A stretch of DNA of 64,000 bases from Lysobacter enzymogenes (GCF_023617245.1 NZ_CP067396.1:1240001-1304000), one strand, 5' to 3'; shown: positions 19,059-27,969, numbered from the stretch's first letter. The notes: generated by a model from the letters alone, not told the origin. Numbers and translations: made by a program.

Positions 19059-19522
19059 ATCGCCGCCGTCCGGATGGCATCGACCCCGTCGCGCGCTCGC
19101 GCGCCCGCCGCCGCGCCCTGCAGGCGATCTACGCCTGGCAGATGACCGGCACCCGCGCCGACGAGGTGATCGCCCAGTTCGCCCACGAACAGGCCCACGA
19201 AGTCGCCGACCTGGCCTACTTCGAAGACCTCGTGCGCGGCGTCGCCCGCCACCAGGAGGACGACCTCGACCCGGCGCTGGCCCCGTTCCTCGACCGCGAG
19301 ATCGAACAGGTCGACCCGATCGAGCGCGCCGGCCTGCGCATCGCCGCCTACGAACTGCGCCACCGCCTCGACGTGCCCTACCGCGTGGTCATCAACGAGG
19401 CCATCGAGTCGGTCAAGCGCTTCGGCGCCGAGCACGGCCACACCTACGTCAACGGCGTGCTCGACCGCGCGGCCGCGCAGTGGCGCGCGGCCGAAGCGGC
19501 CGCCGCGGCCAAGAAACGCTGA
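19055..19522 (+). CDS. nusB: Transcription antitermination factor NusB
   Basis: A 155-residue all-helical protein that binds boxA RNA with NusE (S10) in rRNA antitermination. ARRRALQAIYAWQMTG (about residues 17-32) is the N-terminal helix pair, QVDPIERAGLRIAAYEL and VVINEAIESVKRFGAEHGHTY are the conserved C-terminal blocks. Translationally coupled to ribH, the usual arrangement in proteobacteria. Confidence 0.96.
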   Translation: MNRRRPDGIDPVARSRARRRALQAIYAWQMTGTRADEVIAQFAHEQAHEVADLAYFEDLVRGVARHQEDDLDPALAPFLDREIEQVDPIERAGLRIAAYELRHRLDVPYRVVINEAIESVKRFGAEHGHTYVNGVLDRAAAQWRAAEAAAAAKKR

Positions 19523-19540
19523 CGCGGTTGGAAGGGGGGA

Positions 19541-19649
19541 GCGTAGAAGTGAGCGTAGAGAAGTGAGGAGTGAGCGAAAGCGGAGCCGCTCTTGCTGGAT
19601 TCGCGCCCGTTTGCTTCTTGCTCACTCCTCACTCCTCTCCGCTCGCTTG
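19541..19649. repeat. Palindromic repeat, family B (copy 2)
   Basis: Left arm GCGTAGAGAAGTGAGGAGTG, right arm CTCACTCCTCACTCCTCTCC, spacer about 45 bases. It fills the gap between nusB and thiL and ends 8 bases before the thiL ATG. Confidence 0.9.
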
Positions 19650-19656
19650 TAGCCTG

Positions 19657-20697
19657 ATGGCCGAATTCGATCTGATCGCCGCGATCCGCGCTCGCGCCGC
19701 CGCGCTCGCGGAGGCGCGCGGCGACGTCGCGCTGGGCATCGGCGACGATGCCGCGCTGTTGGCGCCGCCGGCGGGACGGCAGTTGGTCGTCGCCACCGAT
19801 ACCCTCAATCGCGGCGTGCATTTCGCCGCCGACGCGGCGGCCGGCGACATCGGCTGGAAGTCGCTGGCGGTCAATCTGTCCGACCTGGCCGCGATGGGCG
19901 CCGAGCCTGCGTGGTGCACCTTGTCGCTGTCGCTGCCCGACGGCGATGCGCGCGCGCGCGCCGCCTTCGTCGAGGGCTTCGCCGACGGCTTCCTGGAACT
20001 GGCCGCGCGGCATCGCGTGGCCCTGGTCGGCGGCGACACCACGCGCGGGCCGCTGTCGGTGTGCGTGACCGCGATCGGCTTCGTCGAACCCGGTTGGGCG
20101 CTGCGCCGCGATGCGGCCGGCGTAGGCGACGAGATCTGGGTGACCGGCACGCTCGGCGATGCCGGCGCCGCATTGGCGTTGGACGGGATCGAGGGCTATC
20201 GCGATTTCGCCGTGCGCCGCATCGACGGCGCCGATGCGGGCGCTGGCGTCGACAGCGAAGCGGACGCCGCCAGCGCGTGGCTGTACCAGCGCCTGCGCCG
20301 GCCGCAGCCGCGCGTCGCCGCCGGTCGCGCGCTGCGCGGCTTGGCGCGCGCGGGCATCGATGTGTCCGACGGATTGCTCGCCGACCTGGGGCATGTCTGC
20401 GTCGCGTCCGGCGTCGGCGCTTGCCTCGATGCGGCGGCGTTGCCGGCTTCGCCCGCCTTGCTCGCGGCCTGCGCCGAGGACGCGCGCCGCGCGCTGCAAC
20501 TCGGCGGCGGCGACGATTACGAACTGTGCTTCACCGCGCCGGCGCGCCAACGCGACTCCATCGCCCGCGCGCTGGCCGCCGCGGACACGCCGGCCGCGGT
20601 GATCGGTCGGATCGAGGCCGAGCCCGGCGTGCGCGTGCGGCTGGCCGACGGCGCGATGTGGACGCCGTCGAAGCGCGGCTACCAGCATTTCGGTTGA
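19657..20697 (+). CDS. thiL: Thiamine-monophosphate kinase
   Basis: Phosphorylates thiamine monophosphate to thiamine diphosphate. 346 residues. Metal and ATP sites are visible as VALGIGDDAALL (residues 23-34), VVATDTLNRGVHF, DIGWKSLAVNLSDLAAMGA, VALVGGDTTRG, VSDGLLADL and GGGDDYELCF. The frame is open upstream into the repeat; ATG 19657 is chosen by the usual MAEFDLI start. nusB-thiL adjacency is the common proteobacterial order. Confidence 0.95.
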   Translation: MAEFDLIAAIRARAAALAEARGDVALGIGDDAALLAPPAGRQLVVATDTLNRGVHFAADAAAGDIGWKSLAVNLSDLAAMGAEPAWCTLSLSLPDGDARARAAFVEGFADGFLELAARHRVALVGGDTTRGPLSVCVTAIGFVEPGWALRRDAAGVGDEIWVTGTLGDAGAALALDGIEGYRDFAVRRIDGADAGAGVDSEADAASAWLYQRLRRPQPRVAAGRALRGLARAGIDVSDGLLADLGHVCVASGVGACLDAAALPASPALLAACAEDARRALQLGGGDDYELCFTAPARQRDSIARALAAADTPAAVIGRIEAEPGVRVRLADGAMWTPSKRGYQHFG

Positions 20698-20736
20698 AGC
20701 GAGGCCCGGAAGCGGCTTCGGGCCGTGCGCGCGGCT

Positions 20737-21171
20737 CTTACGGGAGCGGCTTCAGCCCCGGCGCTTTTTGTGCCCGTTCGTGGTGAACTGAGCGGAAAGC
20801 GTCGGGACTGAAGTCCCTCCCACGAAAGCTTCGAGACGACGCCTCGTCGTTGGGTCGCTTGGCGATGGATCGGGCGCAAGCGCGCCGCGTCGCGTCCGGC
20901 TCTTGTGGGAGGGGCTTCAGCCCCGACGCTTTTGTGCCCGTTCGCGGCGATCTGAGCGGAAAGCGTCGGGACTGAAGTCCCTCCCACGAAAGCTTCGAGA
21001 CCACGAAGGTTTCGAGACGATGCCTCGCCGTCGGGTCGCCTGGCGCAGGCGCAGGCGCAAGCCCGCCGCGTCGCGTCCGGCTCTTGTGGGAGGGGCTTGA
21101 GCCCCGACGCTTTTGTGCCAACTCGCGGCGACCTGAGCGGACGGCATCGGGACTGAAGTCCCTCCCACGAG
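20737..21171. repeat. Tandem array of three family A REP-like palindromes
   Basis: Complete palindromes at 20737-20826, 20903-20991 and 21083-21171, spaced 166 and 180 bases apart. Each has a left arm like TTGTGGGAGGGGCTTCAGCC and a right arm CTGAAGTCCCTCCCACGA. The flanks are also duplicated (GCCGCGTCGCGTCCGGCTCT at 20885 and 21066), so whole 170-180-bp units were copied. No gene is seen from 20698 to 21374. Confidence 0.92.
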
Positions 21172-21374
21172 AGTCAAGGCACTGACTTTGTCATCGAGCC
21201 ATGGAGCCGCGACCTCGGCGCGGCGCGAGGAACCGCACGCCGCCTTGCCTACTTTGCCGAAACCGATTTCCGCTCGCGCACCCTGCCATCAGTTGGGTCG
21301 GCGCGGCGAAAAAGTTCAGACCGTTTTCATCGCGCCGATGCAAGCCTGAACGCCTCTCTCCACGGATCGCCCGC

Positions 21375-22598
21375 ATGCGCCGGATCGCGCCGACTTCTCC
21401 TCGTTCGCGTCGGCGCCGGATCGCGTCGGCCTGCGCCTGCGCCGCGCTCGCGCTCGGCCTGGGCGGCTGCGGCGCGGTGCGCACCATCGTCGGCATCAAC
21501 ACCGTCCATCTGGAGCAGGCGCGGGTCGATTCGATGCAGGTCGATCTGGCCTCCGGCGCGGCCACGGTCTGCCCGCGCGAGCGCGTGCAGATGCACGTCG
21601 TCGTCGGCGCGCAGTTGCCGTCGCAGGCCGCGCCGTTGCTCTACGAAACCTGGCGCGGCAGCAACGGCACCCGCCGCAACGGCATGCTCGATTTCCGCAA
21701 CTTCGCGTTCAACAGCGAACAGGGCCGGTTCGACGAACTGGGCTGGTTCGCGCCCAATCCGGACGTGCTGGCGACCGTCGACAGCGGCTTCGCGATCGGC
21801 GCGAACCTGATCCACCCGAGCGCGCAGTTCGCCCGGACCGCGCACTATCCGCCCAGCTACGACTGCATCGCCGCCGTCGGCGCGCCCGGCGGCGGCGGCG
21901 CGCAGGGCCGCGACGGCGGTTACGGCGACAGCGGCCACGACGGCCACGACGGCGGCCACGGCGGTCGCGGCGGCTATGGCCGCAACGGCGGCGACGGCGA
22001 GCCCGGCGGCGGCGGTTACGACGGCCCGCACCTGCGCGCGTACGCGACTTACATCGCCACCGGCCGCTACCCGAAACTGCTCGCGGTGCGGGTGGAAGGC
22101 GACTTGCAGGACCTGGTGCTGGCGCCGGCCATGCGCGCCTTCACCGTGATCGCTAGCGGCGGCCGCGGCGGTGCGGGCGGCGACGGCGGCAGCGGCGGCG
22201 CGGGCGGCGACGGCGGTCGCGGCAGCGACGACAAGGACCGCCCGGGCCATGGCGGCGATGGCGGCGACGGCGGCGATGGCGGGTACGGCGCGCCGGGCGG
22301 CCACGGCGGCGACGGCGGCGAGATCGAACTGATCTACGACCGGCGTTTTCCGGAACTCGCCGAACTGCTGCGCTTCGATGTCTCCGGTGGGGGCGGCGGC
22401 AGCGGCGGCAGCGCCGGTTCCGGCGGCAGCGGCGGCGATGGCGGCCGCGGCGGCCTGGGCAAGGGCCGCGACGGGCACTCGGGCGACTACGGCAGCAGCG
22501 GGCCGGTCGGTCCCAGCGGACGCCCGGGCCTGGCGCGGATGCGGGCGGGCGATGTGTCGGCGCAGTTTCGCGGCTTGCCGGGCGTGAAGCCGTTGTAG
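21375..22598 (+). CDS. Glycine-rich (PGRS-like) lipoprotein, paralogue 1
   Basis: 407 residues, function unknown. A lipoprotein signal ends in LGGC (C32). A conserved N-terminal domain (about 33-165) contains GAVRTIVGINT, two more cysteines (VCPRERVQMHVVV and YDCIAAVGAPG) and SEQGRFDELGWFAPNPDVLA. Then three blocks of GG-X repeats (for example GGDGGDGGDGGYGAPGGHGG) alternate with two short conserved modules: GYDGPHLRAYATYIATGRYP with LLAVRVEGDLQDLVLAP, and EIELIYDRRFPELAELLRFD. The downstream neighbour has the same plan. It probably sits on the cell envelope with a polyglycine-type rod; there is no recognised enzymatic motif. Confidence 0.75.
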   Translation: MRRIAPTSPRSRRRRIASACACAALALGLGGCGAVRTIVGINTVHLEQARVDSMQVDLASGAATVCPRERVQMHVVVGAQLPSQAAPLLYETWRGSNGTRRNGMLDFRNFAFNSEQGRFDELGWFAPNPDVLATVDSGFAIGANLIHPSAQFARTAHYPPSYDCIAAVGAPGGGGAQGRDGGYGDSGHDGHDGGHGGRGGYGRNGGDGEPGGGGYDGPHLRAYATYIATGRYPKLLAVRVEGDLQDLVLAPAMRAFTVIASGGRGGAGGDGGSGGAGGDGGRGSDDKDRPGHGGDGGDGGDGGYGAPGGHGGDGGEIELIYDRRFPELAELLRFDVSGGGGGSGGSAGSGGSGGDGGRGGLGKGRDGHSGDYGSSGPVGPSGRPGLARMRAGDVSAQFRGLPGVKPL

Positions 22599-22845
22599 CG
22601 CCACCGCGGCGCGCGCGCCGTCGGTTGCGGACGCGGCGTCGGCACGTGTGCGCCCGCGCGGGACAGAGGCGGCGCTGCGCTGCGTTCGCGATTGCGCGAG
22701 CGCTCTCGCCACGGCGACATGCGTTGCGCAAAACACAAGCGACCGCCGCGACCGCCGCGCCGGCCGTGGGCTTAAGAACGTTTTAACCGCGACAATGCGA
22801 GTCTGATCGCCGACCGTCGCCATCGCACCCGCCGAGAAGGATTTC

Positions 22846-24105
22846 ATGCGCCGTGCCGTCCGTTCGTCGCTCGTTTCTTCATTCGCATCGTCGCGCGTTT
22901 CTGCGCGCGCGATCGCGCCCGCGTGGCCGCTCGCGATCGTCGCGGCGCTCGCACTGAGCGGCTGCGGCGCGGTGCGCACGCTCGCAGGCGTCAACACCTT
23001 GCGCCTGCACGATGCGCGGGTCGATGCGATGGAAGTCGAGATCGGCGGCGGAGCGCGGGTGATCTGTCCGCGCCAGCCGATGCAGATGCACGTGGCGGTG
23101 TCGGCGCAATGGCCCGGGCAAGCGGCGCCGGCGACGTACGACACCTGGCGCGGCGCGCCGGGCATGCGCCGCAACGGCAAGCTGGATTTCGCCGATTTCG
23201 CGTTCGCCAGCGAGCAGGGACGGTTCGACGAATGGGGCTGGTTCGAGCCCAATCCCGATGTGCTGGCGACGGTGGACAGCGGCTTCACGATCGCCACGCA
23301 GCTGCTGCATCCCGATGCGCCGTTGCGCCAGACCCAGCACTACGACGCCGACTACAGCTGCATCGTCAGCGTGGGCGCGCCCGGTGCGCCCGGCCGTGCC
23401 GGCGCCGACGGGTCCGACGGCGCTTCCGGCGGCAGCGGCGGCAGCGGCCAGCGCGGCGGCGAAGGCGGTTGGGGCGACAGCGGCGGTCCCGGCGGCAACG
23501 GTTACGACGGCCCGCAACTGCAGGTCTATGCGACCTATGTGCGCACCAAGCGCCATCCGAAATTACTCGCGGTGCGCGTACGCGGCGATATGAACGACTT
23601 CGTGCTCGCGCCGGCCGACCGTCCGTTGGCGTTGGTCGCGCGCGGCGGGCAGGGCGGCCGGGGCGGCAGCGGCGGGGCCGGCGGCGAAGGCGGCAGCGGC
23701 GGTAGCGGCGCCAGCGCCAGCGACGACCGCAACGGCAACCAGGGCGGCAGCGGCGGCGATGGCGGCCACGGCGGTTCCGGCGGCGATGGCGGCGTCGGCG
23801 GCAACGGCGGCGCGATCGAGCTGGTCTACGACGCGCGCTATCCGGAGCTGGCCGGGCAGCTGCTGCTCGATGTCGACGGCGGCCTGCCGGGCGAAGGCGG
23901 CACGGCCGGCTCGTCCGGGCGCGGCGGTTCCGGCGGTTCCGGCAGCGGCGGCTCGGGCGGCAGCGGAAACTCGGGCAATTCGGGCAACTACGGCCGCTAC
24001 GGTTCGGCCGGGCAGGCCGGCCGCGCGCATGCCAGCGCCGGCGAGGTCGCGCGCTATTTCCGTTCGGTTCCCGGGATCGAACTGCTGCCCGATCCGCGGC
24101 GCTGA
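22846..24105 (+). CDS. Glycine-rich (PGRS-like) lipoprotein, paralogue 2
   Basis: 419 residues. A long N-terminus leads to the lipobox LSGC (C40), then GAVRTLAGVNTLRLHDARVD, ICPRQPMQMHVAVSAQ, TWRGAPGMRRNGKLDF and SEQGRFDEWGWFEPNPDVLA, closely matching paralogue 1. Glycine-rich blocks (GGSGGSGQRGGEGGWGDSGG and others) flank the shared modules GYDGPQLQVYATYVRTKRHP and AIELVYDARYPELAGQLLLD. This copy favours Ser (GGSGGSG) where the first favours Asp (GGDGGDG). AAGGA lies 6 bases before the ATG. The pair has 247 bases between them and probably arose by tandem duplication. Function unknown. Confidence 0.75.
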   Translation: MRRAVRSSLVSSFASSRVSARAIAPAWPLAIVAALALSGCGAVRTLAGVNTLRLHDARVDAMEVEIGGGARVICPRQPMQMHVAVSAQWPGQAAPATYDTWRGAPGMRRNGKLDFADFAFASEQGRFDEWGWFEPNPDVLATVDSGFTIATQLLHPDAPLRQTQHYDADYSCIVSVGAPGAPGRAGADGSDGASGGSGGSGQRGGEGGWGDSGGPGGNGYDGPQLQVYATYVRTKRHPKLLAVRVRGDMNDFVLAPADRPLALVARGGQGGRGGSGGAGGEGGSGGSGASASDDRNGNQGGSGGDGGHGGSGGDGGVGGNGGAIELVYDARYPELAGQLLLDVDGGLPGEGGTAGSSGRGGSGGSGSGGSGGSGNSGNSGNYGRYGSAGQAGRAHASAGEVARYFRSVPGIELLPDPRR

Positions 24106-24117
24106 CGCGCGCGCGGC

Positions 24118-25512
24118 TCAGGCGTCGGGCAGCAGCTTGCCCGGATTGAGGATCGCATCGGGATCGAACACGGTTTTGAGCTGGCGCATCAACGCCAGCG
24201 TCTGCGCGCCCACCGCCTGCGGCATGAAATCGCGCTTGGCCAGGCCGATGCCGTGTTCGCCCGACAAGGTGCCGCCCAGCGCCAGCGCCAGTTCGAACAC
24301 GCGCCCCATCGCGGCGTGGGCGCGCGCGCTCTGATCCGCGTCGGCCGGATCGAACAACAGGTTGACGTGCAGGTTGCCGTTGCCGGCGTGGCCGAAGCAC
24401 ACGATCGGCAGGTCGAACTCGCGCGCCAGCTCCTGCACGCCGTCGACCAGTTCGGGAATGCGCGAGACCGGCACCACCACGTCTTCGTTGATCTTGCCCG
24501 GCGCCAGCGTGCGCAGCGACGGCGACAGCGCCTTGCGCGCGGCCCACAAAGTCTCGCGCGCGGCTTCGTCGGCGGCGTCGTCGAGCGACAGCAGGCCGTC
24601 GCCCGCGGCCGCGCGCTTGAGCGCGTCGATGGCGTGGGGCAGGGTGTGGGCGTCGCCGTCGGCTTCGATCATCAACAGCGCGCCGGCATCCAGCGGCAGA
24701 TCGGCGCCGCCGACGTCGCGCGCCAGGCGCACGCATTGGCCATCCATGAATTCCAGCATCGACGGCGTCACCGGTTGCGCCATCAGCCGCGCCACCGCCT
24801 GCGCCGCCGAGGACACGTCGCGATAGACCGCGCGCAGCGCCGCGCGCGCCGGCGCCGACGGGGTCAGGCGTAGGCTGGCCTCGACGATCAGCGCCAGCGT
24901 GCCTTCGCTGCCGACCAGCAAACGATGCAGGTCGTAGCCGGTCGAACCCTTGGTGGTCGCGGTGCCGCAGACGATCAACTCGCCCGCGCCGGTGATCGCG
25001 GTCAACGCCAGCACGTTGTCGCGGCTGGCGCCGTACTTCACCGCGCGCGGGCCGCCTGCGTTGCAGGCGAGGTTGCCGCCGACGCTGCTGTAGGCGGCGC
25101 TGGTCGGATCCGGCGGCCAGAACAGGCCGTGCGGCTTGAGCGCGGTCTGCAGGTCGCCGTTGAGCACGCCCGGCTCGACCACCGCGCAGCGGTCGCCGGG
25201 ACGGATGTCGACGATGCGGTTCATGCGTTCGAACGAGACCACCACGCCGCCGGCGACCGGCACCGAGGCGCCGGTGGTGTTGGTGCCGCGGCCGCGCGCG
25301 ATCACCGGCACGCGCTCGCGCCGGCACGCGCGCACCAGCGCCTGCACCTGCTCGCGCGTGCGCGGCAGCGCGACCGCGTCGGGCAGGGCGAGACGGCGCG
25401 AGTTGTCGTAGGCGTAGGCCAAACGCTCGCCCGGATCGGTCAGCCAGGCCTCGCCGAGCAGCTGCGCCAGTTCGGCCTGCAGCGCCGGCGGCAGCGGCGC
25501 GCCGGCGTTCAC
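24118..25512 (-). CDS. FAD-linked 2-hydroxyacid dehydrogenase (GlcD/D-lactate dehydrogenase type)
   Basis: 464 residues from a GTG at 25512 that overlaps the end of the upstream gene (GTGA); the longer open frame upstream is shadow sequence. The FAD-binding PCMH domain is seen in PVIARGRGTNTTGASVPVAG, VVEPGVLNGDLQTALKPHG, DPTSAAYSSVGGNLACNAGG and LLVGSEGTLALIVEASLRL. The C-terminal FAD-oxidase domain has CFGHAGNGNLHVNLL (metal-binding His) and LSGEHGIGLAKRDF, ending VFDPDAILNPGKLLPD. Such enzymes oxidise D-lactate, glycolate or D-2-hydroxyglutarate; the exact substrate cannot be told. Confidence 0.88.
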   Translation of the reverse strand: MNAGAPLPPALQAELAQLLGEAWLTDPGERLAYAYDNSRRLALPDAVALPRTREQVQALVRACRRERVPVIARGRGTNTTGASVPVAGGVVVSFERMNRIVDIRPGDRCAVVEPGVLNGDLQTALKPHGLFWPPDPTSAAYSSVGGNLACNAGGPRAVKYGASRDNVLALTAITGAGELIVCGTATTKGSTGYDLHRLLVGSEGTLALIVEASLRLTPSAPARAALRAVYRDVSSAAQAVARLMAQPVTPSMLEFMDGQCVRLARDVGGADLPLDAGALLMIEADGDAHTLPHAIDALKRAAAGDGLLSLDDAADEAARETLWAARKALSPSLRTLAPGKINEDVVVPVSRIPELVDGVQELAREFDLPIVCFGHAGNGNLHVNLLFDPADADQSARAHAAMGRVFELALALGGTLSGEHGIGLAKRDFMPQAVGAQTLALMRQLKTVFDPDAILNPGKLLPDA

Positions 25513-26132
25513 TGCGCCGGCTCCTGTCCAGCAGACTCCTGTCCAGCAGACCCCTGTCCAGCAGGCTCCTGTCCAGCACGTCCCCGCCGCGGCGCCGCCG
25601 TGGCCGGCGCGCGCATCAGCTTGCGCAGCAGCGCGCCGACGATGCCGAGCGACAGCGCGGGCAACACCACCCATTGCGCCTCCGACCACAACACTTCCAA
25701 TCCGCGCGCGCTGAAGAAGCGCGCGCCGATCGGCGAGACCTCGATCGGCCGCCACGGCGCGAAGATGCGCGCGTCCGACCACGGCCAGTACAGGGCCACG
25801 CCGAGGCCGCCGTCGGTGAGCGCGTCCAGCAGCGGATGCGAGGCCGCGCACAGGAACAGCCACCACGCCGCGCGCCAGCGCGGTGCGCGCAGCCATGGCG
25901 CGGCCAGCGCGCCGAGCGCGGCCAGGGCCGCGGCGAACGCGAAGGAATGGCTGGCGCCGCGATGGCCGAAGTCGTCGGCGTAGGCGATGCCGAGCTTGAA
26001 CGCGACCACGTCGGCGTCCGGCAGCATCGCCGCGAGCGCGCCGGCGGCGAGCAGGCGCGGGGAAATGCGCTGGCGTCCGAGCGCCAGGCCCAAGGCCAGC
26101 GGGACTACGGCGTGGGTCATCACGGTCGGCAT
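25509..26132 (-). CDS. Membrane-bound metal-dependent hydrolase (YdjM/DUF457 family)
   Basis: A 207-residue polytopic protein. Family motifs are THAVVPLALGLALGRQ at residue 6, MLPDADVVAFK, FGHRGASHSFAF and CAASHPLLDALTDGGLGV, where the His/Asp residues form the metal site. Four or five hydrophobic helices are visible. The C-terminus is unusual: AGQEPAGQGSAGQESAGQEP is encoded by four 15-bp tandem repeats (25521-25580) just before the stop. Members are called LexA-binding inner-membrane hydrolases, but their physiological role is unclear. It overlaps the downstream dehydrogenase gene by 3 bases. Confidence 0.85.
   Translation of the reverse strand: MPTVMTHAVVPLALGLALGRQRISPRLLAAGALAAMLPDADVVAFKLGIAYADDFGHRGASHSFAFAAALAALGALAAPWLRAPRWRAAWWLFLCAASHPLLDALTDGGLGVALYWPWSDARIFAPWRPIEVSPIGARFFSARGLEVLWSEAQWVVLPALSLGIVGALLRKLMRAPATAAPRRGRAGQEPAGQGSAGQESAGQEPAQ
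25521..25580. repeat. Coding minisatellite, four 15-bp units
   Basis: Units at 25521, 25536, 25551 and 25566, each CTCCTGTCCAGCAGA or a one- or two-base variant. The unit length is a multiple of three, so copy-number change would only alter the number of AGQxx pentapeptides in the hydrolase tail. Confidence 0.95.
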
Positions 26133-26213
26133 GCGGTCGGGTCCGGGAGCGAGTGTGAGCGCGGGTGCGGCGGGAATGCGGGCGATCGCGCGCGGGAGCG
26201 GATCGCGGCGATA

Positions 26214-26597
26214 TCAATCGTCGGCGCGGAAGGCGTCGCGCAGCCAATTCAGTCGCGGCCGCTCCGGATCGCCTTGCGCTTCGACCACATCGAAACGGCA
26301 GGCGCGGTCGGCAAGCGCGCGATGGCGCTGCAGGAACGCCAGCGCGGCGAGCACCAGCTTGCGCCGCTTGCGCGCGTCCACCGAGACCGCGCCGCCGCCG
26401 TAGCGGTCGTCGCGGCGATAGCGCACTTCGACGAAGACCACGGTGTCGCCGTCGAGCATCACCAGATCCAGCTCGCCGACGCGGAAGCCGGCGTTGCTGG
26501 CCAGCGGGCGCAGGCCGTAGCCGAGCAGGTGGTCGCGCGCCGCGGCTTCCACCGCGGCGCCGCGCCCGCGCGTGCCGGGGTCAGCGGCGCGAGGCAT
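26214..26597 (-). CDS. UPF0102/YraN family endonuclease-like protein
   Basis: 127 residues. The nuclease-like core is visible: RGRGAAVEAAARDHLLGYGL (residues 10-29), NAGFRVGELDLVMLDGDTVV with the GE-D ligands, FVEVRYRRDDRYGGG (ExK-like, here ExR), and KRRKLVLAALAFLQRH. This is a restriction-endonuclease-like fold of unknown cellular role. It overlaps the upstream LpoA-type gene by 17 bases; the lpoA(yraM)-yraN pairing next to rsmI(yraL) is conserved in gammaproteobacteria. Confidence 0.9.
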   Translation of the reverse strand: MPRAADPGTRGRGAAVEAAARDHLLGYGLRPLASNAGFRVGELDLVMLDGDTVVFVEVRYRRDDRYGGGAVSVDARKRRKLVLAALAFLQRHRALADRACRFDVVEAQGDPERPRLNWLRDAFRADD

Positions 26598-27969
26598 CCG
26601 CCAGCGGCACCGCGACGCCGCTGCTGAAGGTCGACCACGCCGGGGTGCGCAGCACGTTGCCGAAGCCGTCGATGCGCAGCACGCCGGTGGCGCCGGCGAC
26701 GTAGGCGTCGGAGCGGCCGGCCAGGCGTTCGAGATACGCGCTGAGCTGCCAGGCGTCGTAGCCGAAGGCGAACAGGCGCGCGGCCGGGCCGCGCGCGGTC
26801 GGCAGCTGCTGGGCGGTGCCCACCGCCGGCGGCAGGCCGCGGATGCCGCCGCTGATCCAGGATTCGGACGGGAAGGCGATGCCGTCGAGGACGCGGTCCT
26901 GCTCCGGCTTGCCGGTGCCCAGCAACAGCTGCGAGGTCGCCGCGCGCGGCTTGTCGGCCAGTCCGGACAGGGCCAGCTTCGGCACCAGGGTGCGGCCGAC
27001 GCTGCCCTTGACCGCCAGGAACACGGCGTCGACGCCGCCTTCCTTGGTCACGAACGGGGTGAGGTCGGCGGTGCCTTCGCCGATGGCGTCGGTGACCGCC
27101 GCGCCGCGGCCGGCCAGGCGTTCCTTGAACGCGGCGACCGCGCGGCGCTGGCTGTCGTCGTCGCCGGCGATGACCAGCACGCGCTTGGCCTTGCGCTCGA
27201 CCAGGTAGTCGGCGGCGGCAGTGCCTTCGTCTTCCGGGGTCAGCGAGAAGCTGACGTTGCCGCTCGGCGGCGGCGTGTTGCCGCGGTTGAGCGCCAGCAC
27301 CGGCACCGGCAACGCGTTCTTGCCGAACAGCGCGCTGACTTCGTCGCGGCCGAGCGGGCCGATCACGAAGTCGTTGCCCTCGGCGGCGGCCTTGTCGTAG
27401 GCCGACAGCGCGCCGGCCGGGGTGCCGGCGGTGTCGTAGAAGTGGATCTCCGGGCGGCGCCGGCTTTCGCCGTAATAGGCGGCGAGCAGGCCGTCGCGCA
27501 CCGCGGCGGCGGCGGCCGCGGCCGGGCCGGTGCTCGGCAGCAGCACCGCCAGCTTGACCGGCGGGCGATAGCCGTCGGCCTCGGCCGGCGGGCGCTGGGC
27601 GGAGTGGAAGCTCCAGTCGGAGGTGCGGTCGAACGGGCGCGGCAGCGGCAGGCCGCGCTTCATCAGCGCGCGGCCGACGAAGTTGTACAGCGGGTCGCCT
27701 TCGATCAGCGCGTTGGCTTCGCGGCTGAGGGTGGCGTCGTCGAGCTGGCCGAGCAGGCGCTCGATCTGGCGCTCGTTTTCGCTGCGTTCGGTGCCGCTGA
27801 GCGAGGCGTGGTTGCGCGCCAGGTGCTGGGCCTGGGCGACGATGGGATTGGAGGCGGCGACGGTCGCGACCGGACGGGTCTCGACGCTGGCACAGCCGCC
27901 GAGCACGGCGGTGGCGGCCAGGGCGCAGAACATCCATGTGAGAGCGGGCCGGTTCTTGCTTCGATTCAT
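26581..27969 (-). CDS. lpoA: Penicillin-binding protein activator LpoA-like lipoprotein
   Basis: A 462-residue outer-membrane lipoprotein (signal ending AVLGGCAS, C26). After a helical N-terminal region (residues 40-110) comes a periplasmic-binding-protein-like domain from VKLAVLLPSTGPAAAAAAAV to the end, as in the LppC/LpoA family. In E. coli LpoA reaches through the periplasm to activate PBP1A transpeptidation. Here the protein is shorter (E. coli has about 680 residues), so only part of the tetratricopeptide-like N-domain is present. Divergently oriented from rsmI and followed by yraN, which is the classic yraL/yraM/yraN layout. Confidence 0.88.
   Translation of the reverse strand: MNRSKNRPALTWMFCALAATAVLGGCASVETRPVATVAASNPIVAQAQHLARNHASLSGTERSENERQIERLLGQLDDATLSREANALIEGDPLYNFVGRALMKRGLPLPRPFDRTSDWSFHSAQRPPAEADGYRPPVKLAVLLPSTGPAAAAAAAVRDGLLAAYYGESRRRPEIHFYDTAGTPAGALSAYDKAAAEGNDFVIGPLGRDEVSALFGKNALPVPVLALNRGNTPPPSGNVSFSLTPEDEGTAAADYLVERKAKRVLVIAGDDDSQRRAVAAFKERLAGRGAAVTDAIGEGTADLTPFVTKEGGVDAVFLAVKGSVGRTLVPKLALSGLADKPRAATSQLLLGTGKPEQDRVLDGIAFPSESWISGGIRGLPPAVGTAQQLPTARGPAARLFAFGYDAWQLSAYLERLAGRSDAYVAGATGVLRIDGFGNVLRTPAWSTFSSGVAVPLADASRR

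Noticed and set aside
20698..21374. Short frames reading MWEGLQ... in the REP array and at other family A copies
   Set aside because: They are translations of the palindrome itself and recur wherever the repeat occurs; not genes.
24118..26247. A 709-codon reading for the FAD-linked dehydrogenase
   Set aside because: The N-terminal 245 codons overlap the membrane hydrolase gene in another frame and lack homology; the GTG at 25512 gives the normal length and a GTGA overlap.
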